Part shown: piece after piece, positions 53,581-62,251 of the stretch
Layout of the letters: every line of letters starts with the position of its first letter
Numbering within the stretch: the stretch's first letter is position 1
Assembly (NCBI RefSeq): GCF_002161595.1
Contig: NZ_NFID01000001.1
Coordinates: 342,725-406,724, forward strand
Reading direction: 5' to 3'
Length of the DNA stretch: 64,000 bases
Source: Gemmiger sp. An50
GTDB lineage: Bacteria; Bacillota; Clostridia; Oscillospirales; Ruminococcaceae
Notes under the pieces: generated by a model
Told to the model about the DNA's origin: nothing
Seen by the model: only the letters and a program-made list of their open reading frames with translations
Database searches by the model: none
Translations under genes and position numbers: made by a program

Positions 53581-55365
53581 TTAATTGGTTGAGATACGCC
53601 CAAATGCGTAAAAATGTTCGGTCCAGTAGGATGTATTGATATTGGCATACTGCACCGGGTCCCCGGCATGGATCATCTGCCCGTTGCCGATATAGATCCC
53701 TACATGGGTCACAGGCGTGCCCGCCGAGTAGGTGCCGGTGAAGAAGATCAGATCTCCCGGCTGGGCGTTTTCTCTGGAAACAGGGGTACTCATGTTAAAA
53801 AGCCCCTGGGCTGTGGAGCGTCCCACACTGGCAACACCGCTCTGATTGAGGACATAGGAAACAAAGCCGCTGCAATCAAAGCTGTTTGGCCCCGAAGCGC
53901 CGAACACATAAGGCTTACCGAGATGTTTCTGCGCCTCCGTAATCAGCGCCGCGTAATCGCCATCGCCCATAGGAGCGCCGGGATATGCGGGGATCTCCGG
54001 TCCGCCCGCGCTGCCGGGGATCAGGTTTGTCCCGGTATGGTCGCCGGTATCGGCAAAATACAGGGGATTAAGGTACTGCCCATCCACCAACACCTCCAGG
54101 TGAAGGTGCGGGCCGGTGGAATCACCGGTGCTGCCCACTTTGGCAATGACATCCCCCTGTTTGACTTCCTGCCCGGCAGATACCAGCAGTTCGGAGCAGT
54201 GGGCGTATTTTGTGGTTAGGGTCTTGCCGTCCTCCATGGCTCCCTCCAGCACCACAATCAGCCCGTAGCTGCCTGCTTCCCCGGCCTGTGTTACCACGCC
54301 GTCATGCCCGGCCAAAATCTCTGTGCCCTGGGGCATCCCAATATCCACCGCCTTATGGTAGTTCTTTTCTCCGCTGATGGGGTGGACGCGGTAGCCATAG
54401 TAGCTTGTGACATACGGAAGCCAGTTGGTATCGCCAAACACGTTGGAGACATACTGGCGGTTGCCCTTCGTCATCATCAGGACATTAAAAAGCTGGGCCT
54501 GTTCCGCATTCATGCGGGCGGCGATCACATCGGTAAAGGACTTGGCCGTCAGGTTGACATTGAGAATCCGCCATTCATAAGTCACTTCCACCTCATAGGT
54601 CTCGCCGGTACTGGGGTCTGTTCGGGTTTCCGTGCGGGTGCGGGTCTCCACTTCCTCTACAAATTCGAGGGAATACTGCTCGGCAAAAAGCTCCTGCAGC
54701 ACGGCCTCCACATCCGCATACTGAAAGGCTTGATAGGACGCGGTGAGGAATCCCATCAGCTCAAAGGGGTTGTGCCCGATATTGCCCACATGGTAGCGGT
54801 ATTCATCATAGCCGGGGTGGTCTGCTTCGGCATTGTCAATCTGCATCTGCAGGTCAGTTTCCCATTCTGTATAAACCAGCTCGGCATTATTGATGTCCTG
54901 ATCTTCCGCAGTATAACTGGACGCCGCAATCGCGCCGATCCCGCCCGTCCCCATACTGGAACAGGAAGAAAAGAGCGAAAAAATCAGAATAACGATCAGG
55001 AACAACAGCGCCGCCATCAGGCAGAGGGCCGGGTGGCGGCTGGCAAAACGGCCAACAGCGCCACCGGCTTTTTTCGTGACAGCGGCAGTTTTCCCGGCGG
55101 CCTGCCCGGTACGCCGGGCGGTCCGGGCAGCTTTGGCGTATTCCCTTTTTAAGCGGTATTTCTGCCACATGCGGGAAAACACATTGCTCCGTAACTGCGG
55201 GTTATCATGGAGGGCCTGCTGGTAAGCCGCCCTTGCGCGGGTTTTCACCGTCTTTTTCTGCAGCCGGGACACCTTGCGGTAAGGCGCGGTTTTCCGGCGG
55301 TGGTTCAGGGCGCGAAGCCCGCCCTCGGCCACCAGCTCTGTGCGGTGGGCCGCCTCAATGCCCAC
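53581..55365 (-). CDS. Conjugative cell-wall hydrolase, C-terminal part (M23 + NlpC/P60), CD1108-like
   Basis: 594 residues from an in-frame GTG. TM at about 112-134, a periplasmic-type region, an M23 endopeptidase (HKAVDIGMPQGTEI, GDSTGPHLHLEV) and a C-terminal NlpC/P60 domain (FDCSGFVSYVLNQSG with the catalytic Cys, THVGIYIGNGQMIHAG with the His). It digests peptidoglycan for the mating channel. The coding frame runs up to the A7 run at 55426-55432, where it meets the N-terminal part in another frame, so it is probably one gene split by a frameshift. The GTG start has no ribosome site. Confidence 0.88.
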   Translation of the reverse strand: MGIEAAHRTELVAEGGLRALNHRRKTAPYRKVSRLQKKTVKTRARAAYQQALHDNPQLRSNVFSRMWQKYRLKREYAKAARTARRTGQAAGKTAAVTKKAGGAVGRFASRHPALCLMAALLFLIVILIFSLFSSCSSMGTGGIGAIAASSYTAEDQDINNAELVYTEWETDLQMQIDNAEADHPGYDEYRYHVGNIGHNPFELMGFLTASYQAFQYADVEAVLQELFAEQYSLEFVEEVETRTRTETRTDPSTGETYEVEVTYEWRILNVNLTAKSFTDVIAARMNAEQAQLFNVLMMTKGNRQYVSNVFGDTNWLPYVTSYYGYRVHPISGEKNYHKAVDIGMPQGTEILAGHDGVVTQAGEAGSYGLIVVLEGAMEDGKTLTTKYAHCSELLVSAGQEVKQGDVIAKVGSTGDSTGPHLHLEVLVDGQYLNPLYFADTGDHTGTNLIPGSAGGPEIPAYPGAPMGDGDYAALITEAQKHLGKPYVFGASGPNSFDCSGFVSYVLNQSGVASVGRSTAQGLFNMSTPVSRENAQPGDLIFFTGTYSAGTPVTHVGIYIGNGQMIHAGDPVQYANINTSYWTEHFYAFGRISTN

Positions 55366-55393
55366 ATTTTCATGCTCATTCTCATAGATCTTC

Positions 55394-56101
55394 TTATGGG
55401 CATATCCGATAGCCGCATTTGCGCCTTTTTTTCACCGGGCGCAGAGGTTTGGCGCCTTTTATGTGTTCCTGTTGGGAGATCACCTCTTTTTCAAATTTTA
55501 AGCGCCGTTTGGCGTTGCCGGTGGCAGCGTCCGGCTCCACCTCCATCCGCAGTTTCCGCCTGGCCGGAAGATTGGCTTCGGCCTGTTCCAGCTTCCGGGC
55601 GGTCCGTTCCGCCTTCTGCTGGGCCTTTACCAGCTTTTTGCCGGGGGCATCCGGCGGCAGCTCGTCCTCGGCAAATTGCAGTTTTGAGGTGCGGGGCTGC
55701 TCGGTAGCCGCTTCACTGGCGCTGCTGGACTCGGAAAACTTCTGCTGGTAGCGGGTACGCCGTTTGCCGGATTTCTCCCGCGGTTCCTCCCATGGGGCGT
55801 CCTCATGGGCTTCCGGCTGCGAATCTTCCAGAGGGGAAGCATCCGCGTCCTCCACTGGCTCCACCTGCGAGGCGTCACCGTCTTTCGGCCTTTGCTGCCG
55901 GGTGTGGCGGGCTTTGGCCGAAAGGTCCTCCAAAGAATCAGGAGAATCCCTTGCCTGCCGCAAATCAAAATCCTGTTCCCGGCCACTGATACGGGTTTCC
56001 TCGCCGGAGGCCGCGCCCCGTTCCACCAGCCCATCACGGGTCATCTTGTGAAATTTCTTTTCCTTTGCTCTAAATTCTTCATCCCTTGGCAACTGCATCA
56101 C
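55394..56101 (-). CDS. Conjugative cell-wall hydrolase, N-terminal part (frameshifted)
   Basis: 235 residues, charged and cytoplasmic, with a Lys/Arg/Glu-rich coiled segment (KLVKAQQKAERTARKLEQAEANL). After LRPVKK the frame continues into ten unrelated residues and stops. Skipping one base of the A7 run joins it to GANAAIGYAHKKIYENEHEN and on into the hydrolase, the usual sequence at this point in the family. Either the gene is broken, or slippage at the A run makes some full-length protein. Confidence 0.8.
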   Translation of the reverse strand: MMQLPRDEEFRAKEKKFHKMTRDGLVERGAASGEETRISGREQDFDLRQARDSPDSLEDLSAKARHTRQQRPKDGDASQVEPVEDADASPLEDSQPEAHEDAPWEEPREKSGKRRTRYQQKFSESSSASEAATEQPRTSKLQFAEDELPPDAPGKKLVKAQQKAERTARKLEQAEANLPARRKLRMEVEPDAATGNAKRRLKFEKEVISQQEHIKGAKPLRPVKKRRKCGYRICP

Positions 56102-56131
56102 CTCCCATACGCCAGGCGGTGAAGAAGATTA

Positions 56132-59020
56132 TCACGTTCCAGCCTCCGCGACTTCCTCCGGGCGGGTTGTCATGATCTGATACAGGCTGGTGTCCTTCGG
56201 GAAGTGATCGACAAAGGGGATAATCACATTTCCGAAAAACAAAAGGCCCTCGCCGGGGCCGCTGTGGGTTACATAGGAAAGCTGCGTCGGGCTAATCCCA
56301 AGCTGTTTTGCCAGAATCTGCCTGTCGCCCTGAGCTTGGTTCAGCATGTAGATGAAATCCGAGTTTTCAAAGATATTCTCGATTTCACGGGAAGCCAGCA
56401 GGTCCTTCACATTTTGCGTCAGGCCGCTCGGAATCCCGCCCCATTTTCTGAACCGCTTCCAGATCTCAACGGAAAAAGCACCGGTCTGGCCTTTGAGAAG
56501 AAGATGGAATTCGTCGATATAAAACCAGGTCGTTTTATGCTTCTCCCGGTTGGCGGTAACGCGGTTCCACACGGCGTCCTGCATGATAAGAAGCCCGATC
56601 TCTTTCAAGGCTTTGCCCAGGGATTTAAGCTGGAAGCACAGGACGCGGTGGCTGTCCATGTCGATGTTGCTCCTATGATTAAACACATTTAAGCTGCCGT
56701 TGACATAGATTTCAAGGGCGGTGGCGATATTCTGGGCCTCCGGCTCGCTCTGCTTGCGAAGCAGTTCATACAGATCCCCCAGGATTGGCATATTCTCCGG
56801 GCGGGGGTCCTGCAGGTAATCCCGGTAGACCAGGCGGGTGCAGCGGTCAATGATGGTTTTCTCGATAGGGGTAAGCCCATCCTTGCCGCCGATAATCAGA
56901 TCACACAAAGAGAGGACAAAATCGCTCTTTAATGTAATGGGGTTCTCGTCATCGCTGTAATCCAGGTTGATGTCCAGCGGATTGATATAGTTGGAGGAAG
57001 TGGGCGAAAGGTCAATGACCTGCCCCTGTTTCCCAAAGCGTTTTACCAGCGGGCCATATTCATTTTCCGGGTCTGCGATGATGATAGAATCATCCGTCAG
57101 CAGGAACACATTGACGATCTCACGTTTCGCGCTGAATGATTTTCCGCTGTTGTGGACGACCAGCCCGTTTTCCAGCAGGAAATTCATATACCGGGGGACG
57201 GTAAGGTCATACACCGGCACTTTTTTGGGCAGTTTCAGCACCGATACCCGCACCGCGGTATGGCCGCCGCTCAATTTCTGGCCTTCCTTCACATCCACCG
57301 CCTGCATGTACTCCCCGGCGTCATCCATAATGAGATGGCTTTCCGTACAGCGGAAAGTGGTGCCGTCCTCCAACGTGATCTGCTTTAAGACATCCGCGTA
57401 TTTCTCAATGCGAATATCCCGCGCCATGGCAGTGATAACCTGTCCGGTTTCGTCATCAAAGGTCTTGACCTCGATTTCCTCCACACCGCGGGCCAGCAGT
57501 TCCTCAAAGGAGGCGGCGCTGCCGTCTGCCAGGAGAATCCGGGTATCACCGGCAAAGCAGCCGGGCGTGCCAAGAAACAATCCGTTGGGGTTTTTCAGCA
57601 GCTTGCGGTTCGCCATAATCAGGTTTGAGGAAATGGCGTTGAGGCCGTAATACAATGCCTGCCCATCCTGGAATAACTCACAGGTGGTAAAGGGCACGAA
57701 AATAGCGGTGCTGCTGGTAGTGAGGCCCCGCTGGATCTCGATCTGGTTCTGGCCCAGCGCCAGAGAGGACATAAGGCCCTGTTCCTGCTGGTAGTCCAGG
57801 CGTTTCAGCGCGCAGTTATACTTTTGGGCAATACCGGAGGCAGCCATAATATCGCTGAACAGCTTTTGCCTTTTCGGGGCAATGTTCTGTACCAGCACCG
57901 TTACCAAAAACATACGCTCATTCCGGGATTGCAAATCTTGAAGCAGGTTTTGGGCTTCCTCCCCATAGGTGGCAAGGTCCGTGGGAATGATGTCCATATC
58001 ATATCCGGCCCGCACCGCCTTTTTCTGTTCCTCAATCTTCATTTTCTGCAAATCGCTCATTTTCCGCTTGATATTGCGGATCGCCTGGGCCTGGTCGATA
58101 GACTGGATATGCAGGTTGATCGTCACCGCATCGTCCAGGTCCAAAAACTCTGCCAGCATCCGGTCCGTCAGCTCCGGCGCCAAAATCTGCAGAAAGGAGA
58201 CAGCGCCGGAATACTCGCCAATACGGAAGGTCTTGCCGTCCTTCGAGAAGGTGAAGCTGGTTGGCGCGATAAAATCCTTTGTAGAGAGGCCGGTTTTGGC
58301 AAGGTCGCTCCAGGCGAATTTCAATTTCTCCTGCCCGCTGGGGTGGAGCTGGCTGTGCAGAAGCTCCAGCCGTTCCAGCCCATTCAAAGAAGCCGCCTGG
58401 ACGCCCAGGGTCTTAAAGTTGTTCAGCACATCCGCTTCCACACGCTCCAGGCGCATTTTCGCGGTACGCAGGTCGTCCGCCTCAATGCCAAAGGTGATAT
58501 ACTTCCGTTTGGCAAGGCCGTTATTGCCTTTTTCAAGCTGGTTTTTGAGCATTTCCGCATATTCACGCCGGATGTCATCGTACTCGTCCCCCTGGGGCGG
58601 GATGGCAATGCTCTTGGAAAAGTCCTGCATATTGGCCCGCTGGTTGATAAAGGTGAGCTGGACGCTGATCGTGGAATCAAAATAATTGAGGAAATCACAG
58701 TAATTCTCGAAAATCTGCGCCTTATCATCCGCCTGGGCAAGCTGATAGTTAATATCGAAAAACTGAATAGTCTTGGTATATAGCTTATCATTGACGCGGC
58801 AGATACCGTCCTTGTAGATCTCCCGGTAGGGGATCGTCTGCTGGGCCGTCTGCGGCGCGTCCCGTTTTACTCCATTGAAAAAGCCGCCCTTGCCAGGCGG
58901 CTTCGCATGAGGCCCAGATTTCTTACCGGCCTTTTTTACTGCGGACCGGTTTTTTCGCGCCTGCTGGATGTTTGCCTGCAGGCGCTTTTCCTGCGCTTCC
59001 TGCTGTTTGGTTTTTGGCAA
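56132..59020 (-). CDS. VirB4-like conjugation ATPase containing a mini-intein
   Basis: 962 residues. The VirB4/TraE N-terminal part (100-470) leads into Walker A, which is split: GTPG at 484-487, then a 137-residue intein (488-624), then SGKSFSAKRE. Walker B is TTWFYIDEFHLLL and a sensor region is GLTQNVKDLLASREIE. The spliced protein would have 825 residues, a normal VirB4 length. It drives the type IV secretion channel. It overlaps the PrgI gene by 98 bases and follows the hydrolase start by 30 bases. Without splicing the ATP site cannot form. Confidence 0.94.
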   Translation of the reverse strand: MPKTKQQEAQEKRLQANIQQARKNRSAVKKAGKKSGPHAKPPGKGGFFNGVKRDAPQTAQQTIPYREIYKDGICRVNDKLYTKTIQFFDINYQLAQADDKAQIFENYCDFLNYFDSTISVQLTFINQRANMQDFSKSIAIPPQGDEYDDIRREYAEMLKNQLEKGNNGLAKRKYITFGIEADDLRTAKMRLERVEADVLNNFKTLGVQAASLNGLERLELLHSQLHPSGQEKLKFAWSDLAKTGLSTKDFIAPTSFTFSKDGKTFRIGEYSGAVSFLQILAPELTDRMLAEFLDLDDAVTINLHIQSIDQAQAIRNIKRKMSDLQKMKIEEQKKAVRAGYDMDIIPTDLATYGEEAQNLLQDLQSRNERMFLVTVLVQNIAPKRQKLFSDIMAASGIAQKYNCALKRLDYQQEQGLMSSLALGQNQIEIQRGLTTSSTAIFVPFTTCELFQDGQALYYGLNAISSNLIMANRKLLKNPNGLFLGTPGCFAGDTRILLADGSAASFEELLARGVEEIEVKTFDDETGQVITAMARDIRIEKYADVLKQITLEDGTTFRCTESHLIMDDAGEYMQAVDVKEGQKLSGGHTAVRVSVLKLPKKVPVYDLTVPRYMNFLLENGLVVHNSGKSFSAKREIVNVFLLTDDSIIIADPENEYGPLVKRFGKQGQVIDLSPTSSNYINPLDINLDYSDDENPITLKSDFVLSLCDLIIGGKDGLTPIEKTIIDRCTRLVYRDYLQDPRPENMPILGDLYELLRKQSEPEAQNIATALEIYVNGSLNVFNHRSNIDMDSHRVLCFQLKSLGKALKEIGLLIMQDAVWNRVTANREKHKTTWFYIDEFHLLLKGQTGAFSVEIWKRFRKWGGIPSGLTQNVKDLLASREIENIFENSDFIYMLNQAQGDRQILAKQLGISPTQLSYVTHSGPGEGLLFFGNVIIPFVDHFPKDTSLYQIMTTRPEEVAEAGT
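57149..57559 (-). other. Mini-intein coding segment inside virB4
   Basis: 137 codons. Block A starts at Cys1 (CFAGDTRILLADGS), block B has the T-x-x-H of CTESH (residues 72-75), blocks F/G are VPVYDLTVPRYMNFLLENGL ending VVHN with the penultimate His and the last Asn. The +1 extein residue is Ser. There is no homing endonuclease domain. Confidence 0.93.
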
Positions 59021-59354
59021 TACTTATTTCCTCCTTCTTCGATATGATTTTATAAAAGTTCCGGGTCTTGTATGGGCGCGTCTCCGGCCACAGCCGGTGC
59101 CGGATCATATTTTTCAGAATCTTCTCCGCTGGCTGGCCGTCGCGCTCATACATTGCCATAAAGAAAAAGGGCATCATCAGCCCGATCATCAAAAGCACCG
59201 AAGCGGTATTCCCGATCACCGTACGGGTGAGAAAATACACCGGCAGGCCAACCGCTCCGGCAATGCTGAAAAAAACAAGCTGCCTTTTGGTCAAATTAAA
59301 GGCAACTTTGGTCTTAACCTTCGTTAAATCTTTTGGAACCGGTACATAGGGCAA
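58923..59354 (-). CDS. PrgI-family membrane protein
   Basis: 143 residues, TTG start after GAAGGTGA. Two TMs (about 28-70), conserved opening YVPVPKDLTKVKTKVAFNLTKRQL and a basic tail. PrgI partners VirB4 at the inner face of Gram-positive T4SS. The last third overlaps the VirB4 start. Confidence 0.9.
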   Translation of the reverse strand: MPYVPVPKDLTKVKTKVAFNLTKRQLVFFSIAGAVGLPVYFLTRTVIGNTASVLLMIGLMMPFFFMAMYERDGQPAEKILKNMIRHRLWPETRPYKTRNFYKIISKKEEISIAKNQTAGSAGKAPAGKHPAGAKKPVRSKKGR

Positions 59355-59424
59355 AAAATCACCTTCTTTCCTTCAAACGCCTGCCGCCGTAAAAACAGGG
59401 CAGGAACAATCCTTGTTTTTTGCT

Positions 59425-60162
59425 TTACCGCTCTTTCTCGTGGGGCGGCTTTTTATCAGGATCAGGAACACCCATGCGGGAACTCTCACGGATAGCTGCC
59501 TGCAGGCGCTCCCGCAGCGAAGATCTTTCAGCCGGAGGCTCAAAGGCTTCATCAATCAGATTTTCCCGTTCCGCATACAGTGTTTTCATAGCCTGCCCGA
59601 TGTCCTCAAATGGCCCATACCGGCTGATGATTTGCAGCGGGTGGGTGAATTGCAAAAAGAAATCCATTTCTTCCTTGACCGGCGTGTACTTGGAAAGCAA
59701 GGCGCCGAAAGTATCGGACAGTGCGGCAATCTCACCCGCGGCATCGAACAGCCTTTCCCGGCTCCAGGATAATGCCTGTTCCCGAAAGCCGAAATAGTCC
59801 GATGCCAACGCCTCACGGAAACGGGCAAAGGTCTGGCTGGACTCATCCTGCTTTGGAGCCGGTTCAAACCGCTCATAAGCCCGTATTTCATTCAGCAATT
59901 CGCAGATTGGAAAGCTGTGGGCATGGGTGTTTTCCTCTTTGCACCAGCGGGCAACTTCCAACGGGTCCTGAAACGACAGCAGAGCCTCTACCTCCGCCGG
60001 GGTAAAAGGATGTTCCACTTTCAAATAGTAATGGAGCTGGGCGAGGTCCTGCAGCTCATAAATACTGCCAATGTCCTGTGAGTCCAGCAAATCCGCATGG
60101 ACTTTCAGGCAGTCATCCAAACGCTCCATCAGCATCCGTTTCGCTTCCTGTTCCAAACTCAA
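59425..60162 (-). CDS. ICE accessory protein of unknown function
   Basis: About 245 residues, soluble and helical. AAAGGAGG precedes TTG codons at 60162 and 60156, overlapping the MT-A70 stop; open sequence further upstream is the methyltransferase gene in another frame. Motifs: SIYELQDLAQLHYYLKVEHPFTPAEVEALLSF and a C-terminal charged tail. Consistent neighbour in Tn1549-like transfer operons, no named function that I recognise. Confidence 0.75.
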   Translation of the reverse strand: MSLEQEAKRMLMERLDDCLKVHADLLDSQDIGSIYELQDLAQLHYYLKVEHPFTPAEVEALLSFQDPLEVARWCKEENTHAHSFPICELLNEIRAYERFEPAPKQDESSQTFARFREALASDYFGFREQALSWSRERLFDAAGEIAALSDTFGALLSKYTPVKEEMDFFLQFTHPLQIISRYGPFEDIGQAMKTLYAERENLIDEAFEPPAERSSLRERLQAAIRESSRMGVPDPDKKPPHEKER

Positions 60163-60722
60163 ATTTCCTCCTTTCTCGCCGGGAGGGTGATCGTGCAATC
60201 GACTTCGTTGCCCCATACATCCCAACCCGGCGTTTTCTGGCGGGCAAAAAGCTCTACCTTGGGCTGGTCGCCCATCAGCTTGACGATCTTATCCCGCACA
60301 ATATCCGGCTTTTTGCTGTGCTGCTCGATATGGGAAATGACAAATTGATGGATTCCGGCGCTCTGCCGTTTGGGATGGCCGCGGGTAGCCAGAAGGCACA
60401 CCTCCGCGTTAGAGCGCGTCCAGAATCCCATGCCGTAAAACCAGGTATCAGCTTTGCGGTTTTGTTTCAGCCACAGGAAGGCCAGCGTTTTATACTGAAA
60501 TCCCCAGGCGTCAATGACGCGGAACGCTTCTTTAAGCTGGGGAAACGTACCCCAAAGAAAAAGTGCGCTGTCCTTGGCCGCAAGGTCCGCAACCGGAAGC
60601 GCACAGATTTCCTCAATGCTCATCGTGGGATAATGGTTTTCCGCAACCCCATGGCCCCGCTTCATATCGTACCGCCACGGCGGGTCCGCATAGATGATCC
60701 CGTATTTTTTATCCTCCGGCAT
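60159..60722 (-). CDS. MT-A70-family DNA N6-adenine methyltransferase
   Basis: 187 residues. IIYADPPWRYD carries the catalytic DPPW. ALFLWGTFPQLKEAFRVIDAWGF and the ending KPDIVRDKIVKLMGDQPKVELFARQ are typical of the family. No restriction gene is adjacent, so it is an orphan, perhaps protecting the element in recipients. Overlaps the SpoVG-like stop (TGATG). Confidence 0.92.
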   Translation of the reverse strand: MPEDKKYGIIYADPPWRYDMKRGHGVAENHYPTMSIEEICALPVADLAAKDSALFLWGTFPQLKEAFRVIDAWGFQYKTLAFLWLKQNRKADTWFYGMGFWTRSNAEVCLLATRGHPKRQSAGIHQFVISHIEQHSKKPDIVRDKIVKLMGDQPKVELFARQKTPGWDVWGNEVDCTITLPARKEEI

Positions 60723-61171
60723 CAGCGGGAGGGGCCGTCTTTGGCGGCGGCTGCCTTCACCGGCTGGCTTTTCTCCTTACCGGCGTTCTCTTTCAGCGCC
60801 CCGGTCAGCGAAGGCTTTTCTGCCGCGCCTTTGGTGGCATCGAGGGTTGCCTGCAGGCTTTCAATGGCCGCGCCATATCCTTCAATCAGCGCCTCGTTGA
60901 GCTGGCGGCGAAAATCTGCTGTCACCGGCCAGCATACATCCCTCCAGTTTCCTTTATTGTCCTGGGTGGAGGGCATATTGACATACAGCCCCTTTTCGCC
61001 GGAACAGATCCGAAAGCCGTCAATCTTAAAACAGCCCCCGATGGTGACGTTGGCATAAGCCAGCAGATTTCCCATAGGAGCGATAGGCCGGACACGCACA
61101 TCCAGCTTGAAAGGCAGTTCACCGTTTGTTTCCGGGACAGTGGGGGCTGCATTAGTATTGTTATTGCTCAT
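60722..61171 (-). CDS. SpoVG-like protein
   Basis: 149 residues. The core LDVRVRPIAPMGNLLAYANVTIGGCFKI and VNMPSTQDNKGNWRDVCWPVTADFR follows the SpoVG pattern (mRNA/DNA-binding, septation regulator). A Lys/Ala-rich tail is added. Common second gene after the VirB6-like gene in this ICE family. Start ATG after AAAGGAG. Confidence 0.85.
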   Translation of the reverse strand: MSNNNTNAAPTVPETNGELPFKLDVRVRPIAPMGNLLAYANVTIGGCFKIDGFRICSGEKGLYVNMPSTQDNKGNWRDVCWPVTADFRRQLNEALIEGYGAAIESLQATLDATKGAAEKPSLTGALKENAGKEKSQPVKAAAAKDGPSR

Positions 61172-61202
61172 AAAACATCTCCTTTACTTTTTGTCACATA
61201 CG

Positions 61203-62066
61203 TCAATGTGCATTGAATATTGATTTGGATAACGAGCCTGTCTTAAACAGGGCAAAGGCCAGCAGCACCGTATAGCCTGCTGTACCCCAGATTGCGGCAT
61301 GTACGCTGCTGGAAGATGGGATGGATTGTACCAGCACCGCATAGATCGCAACGCAGATTAAAATTAGGAATCCCTGGAAGCCAAGGGCGAACAGGGAGCG
61401 CAGGTAATTGGTCCCCATCGCTCCCCATTCGCGGTTGGCGAGTGTGGAAAAAGGAATCGGCGCAATGCTCACGGTCAGATAAATTTCTATCATTCTGCCG
61501 TAAACGATCACAAAAATCACGATAGACAAAATCCACATGCACAGGTTGATGATGTTAGTTTCCAGCCAAAGGCCGATCAGTTCCCAGATCCCCATAGCTT
61601 GAAGCTGTGTTTCCAGATCGGCCATGGACGCGGCCACATCCAGATTTCCGTTGATGATCCCCGCACTGTTCGCCACAACCGTCTGCGCCACATCGAATAC
61701 GGCCATCACAATCGTAAAGCAGTTGGTGAGCAGATAGGTGGCAACGAAGGTCTTGAACACCCACTTAAAAATGTTGAAGGTGTCAAATTCGTGCATGTTG
61801 TTTTTCTCAAGAATCATCTGGATCAACTCATATACCAGCACAAAGGTAAGGATTATGCCAGCAATGGGCAGCACCACCGTTTCCGATAGCGTCTGGATCA
61901 TATTGAAAACACCGCTGTTCCAACCCTGGGGGGTCTGGCCTACCTGCGAGGCCACATCGGTTACTTGGTTGTTGACCGATTCAAAGATTCCCGTAAATTG
62001 TCCTGTAATGGCGTCGATTAAGCCCTGTTTTATCCAGTCTGTTATCCAGCCAAATAACCAGTCCAT
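61203..62066 (-). CDS. VirB6/TrbL-like conjugation membrane protein
   Basis: 287 residues with an amphipathic N-terminus and about six TMs. AGIILTFVLVYELIQMI, NIFKWVFKTFVATYLLTNCF and APIPFSTLANREWGAMGTNYLRSLFALGFQGFLILICV are the typical signature of the CD0411/TrbL group. Forms the inner-membrane channel with VirB4. It follows the maff2 remnant by 6 bases. Confidence 0.92.
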   Translation of the reverse strand: MDWLFGWITDWIKQGLIDAITGQFTGIFESVNNQVTDVASQVGQTPQGWNSGVFNMIQTLSETVVLPIAGIILTFVLVYELIQMILEKNNMHEFDTFNIFKWVFKTFVATYLLTNCFTIVMAVFDVAQTVVANSAGIINGNLDVAASMADLETQLQAMGIWELIGLWLETNIINLCMWILSIVIFVIVYGRMIEIYLTVSIAPIPFSTLANREWGAMGTNYLRSLFALGFQGFLILICVAIYAVLVQSIPSSSSVHAAIWGTAGYTVLLAFALFKTGSLSKSIFNAH

Positions 62067-62072
62067 GGACGA

Positions 62073-62165
62073 TTAGAACAAGCCCGACAGAAGCGGAATC
62101 AGTGTCATCCCTACCACTGCGATACCGCCGCCAGCCATGAGCTGTTTCATACCCTGGCTTTTTGC
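62073..62165 (-). pseudogene. maff2: 3' fragment of maff2
   Basis: Only AKSQGMKQLMAGGG and the following GMTLIPLLSGLF with the stop remain. These are the last 30 residues of the small two-TM Maff2 protein that precedes VirB6 in Tn1549/Tn5252-type ICEs. Upstream the frame meets a TAA at once, where the recombinase-bearing sequence begins. Confidence 0.85.
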
Positions 62166-62251
62166 TTATGTGCGATAAAGAAGTAATAGAAGTGTAAAAA
62201 ATTTTGCCGTTCCTATCCGGCACTTGGCCATTGTGTCGGATAGGTCGGGCG

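Noticed and set aside
55426..55432. Classic -1 programmed frameshift at the A7 run in the hydrolase gene
   Set aside because: Joining the frames needs +1 or -2. A -1 step leads to neither part of the protein.
59425..60225. Longer start for the unknown protein before MT-A70
   Set aside because: The extra residues are the methyltransferase gene in another frame, and the AGGAGG site lies downstream of them.
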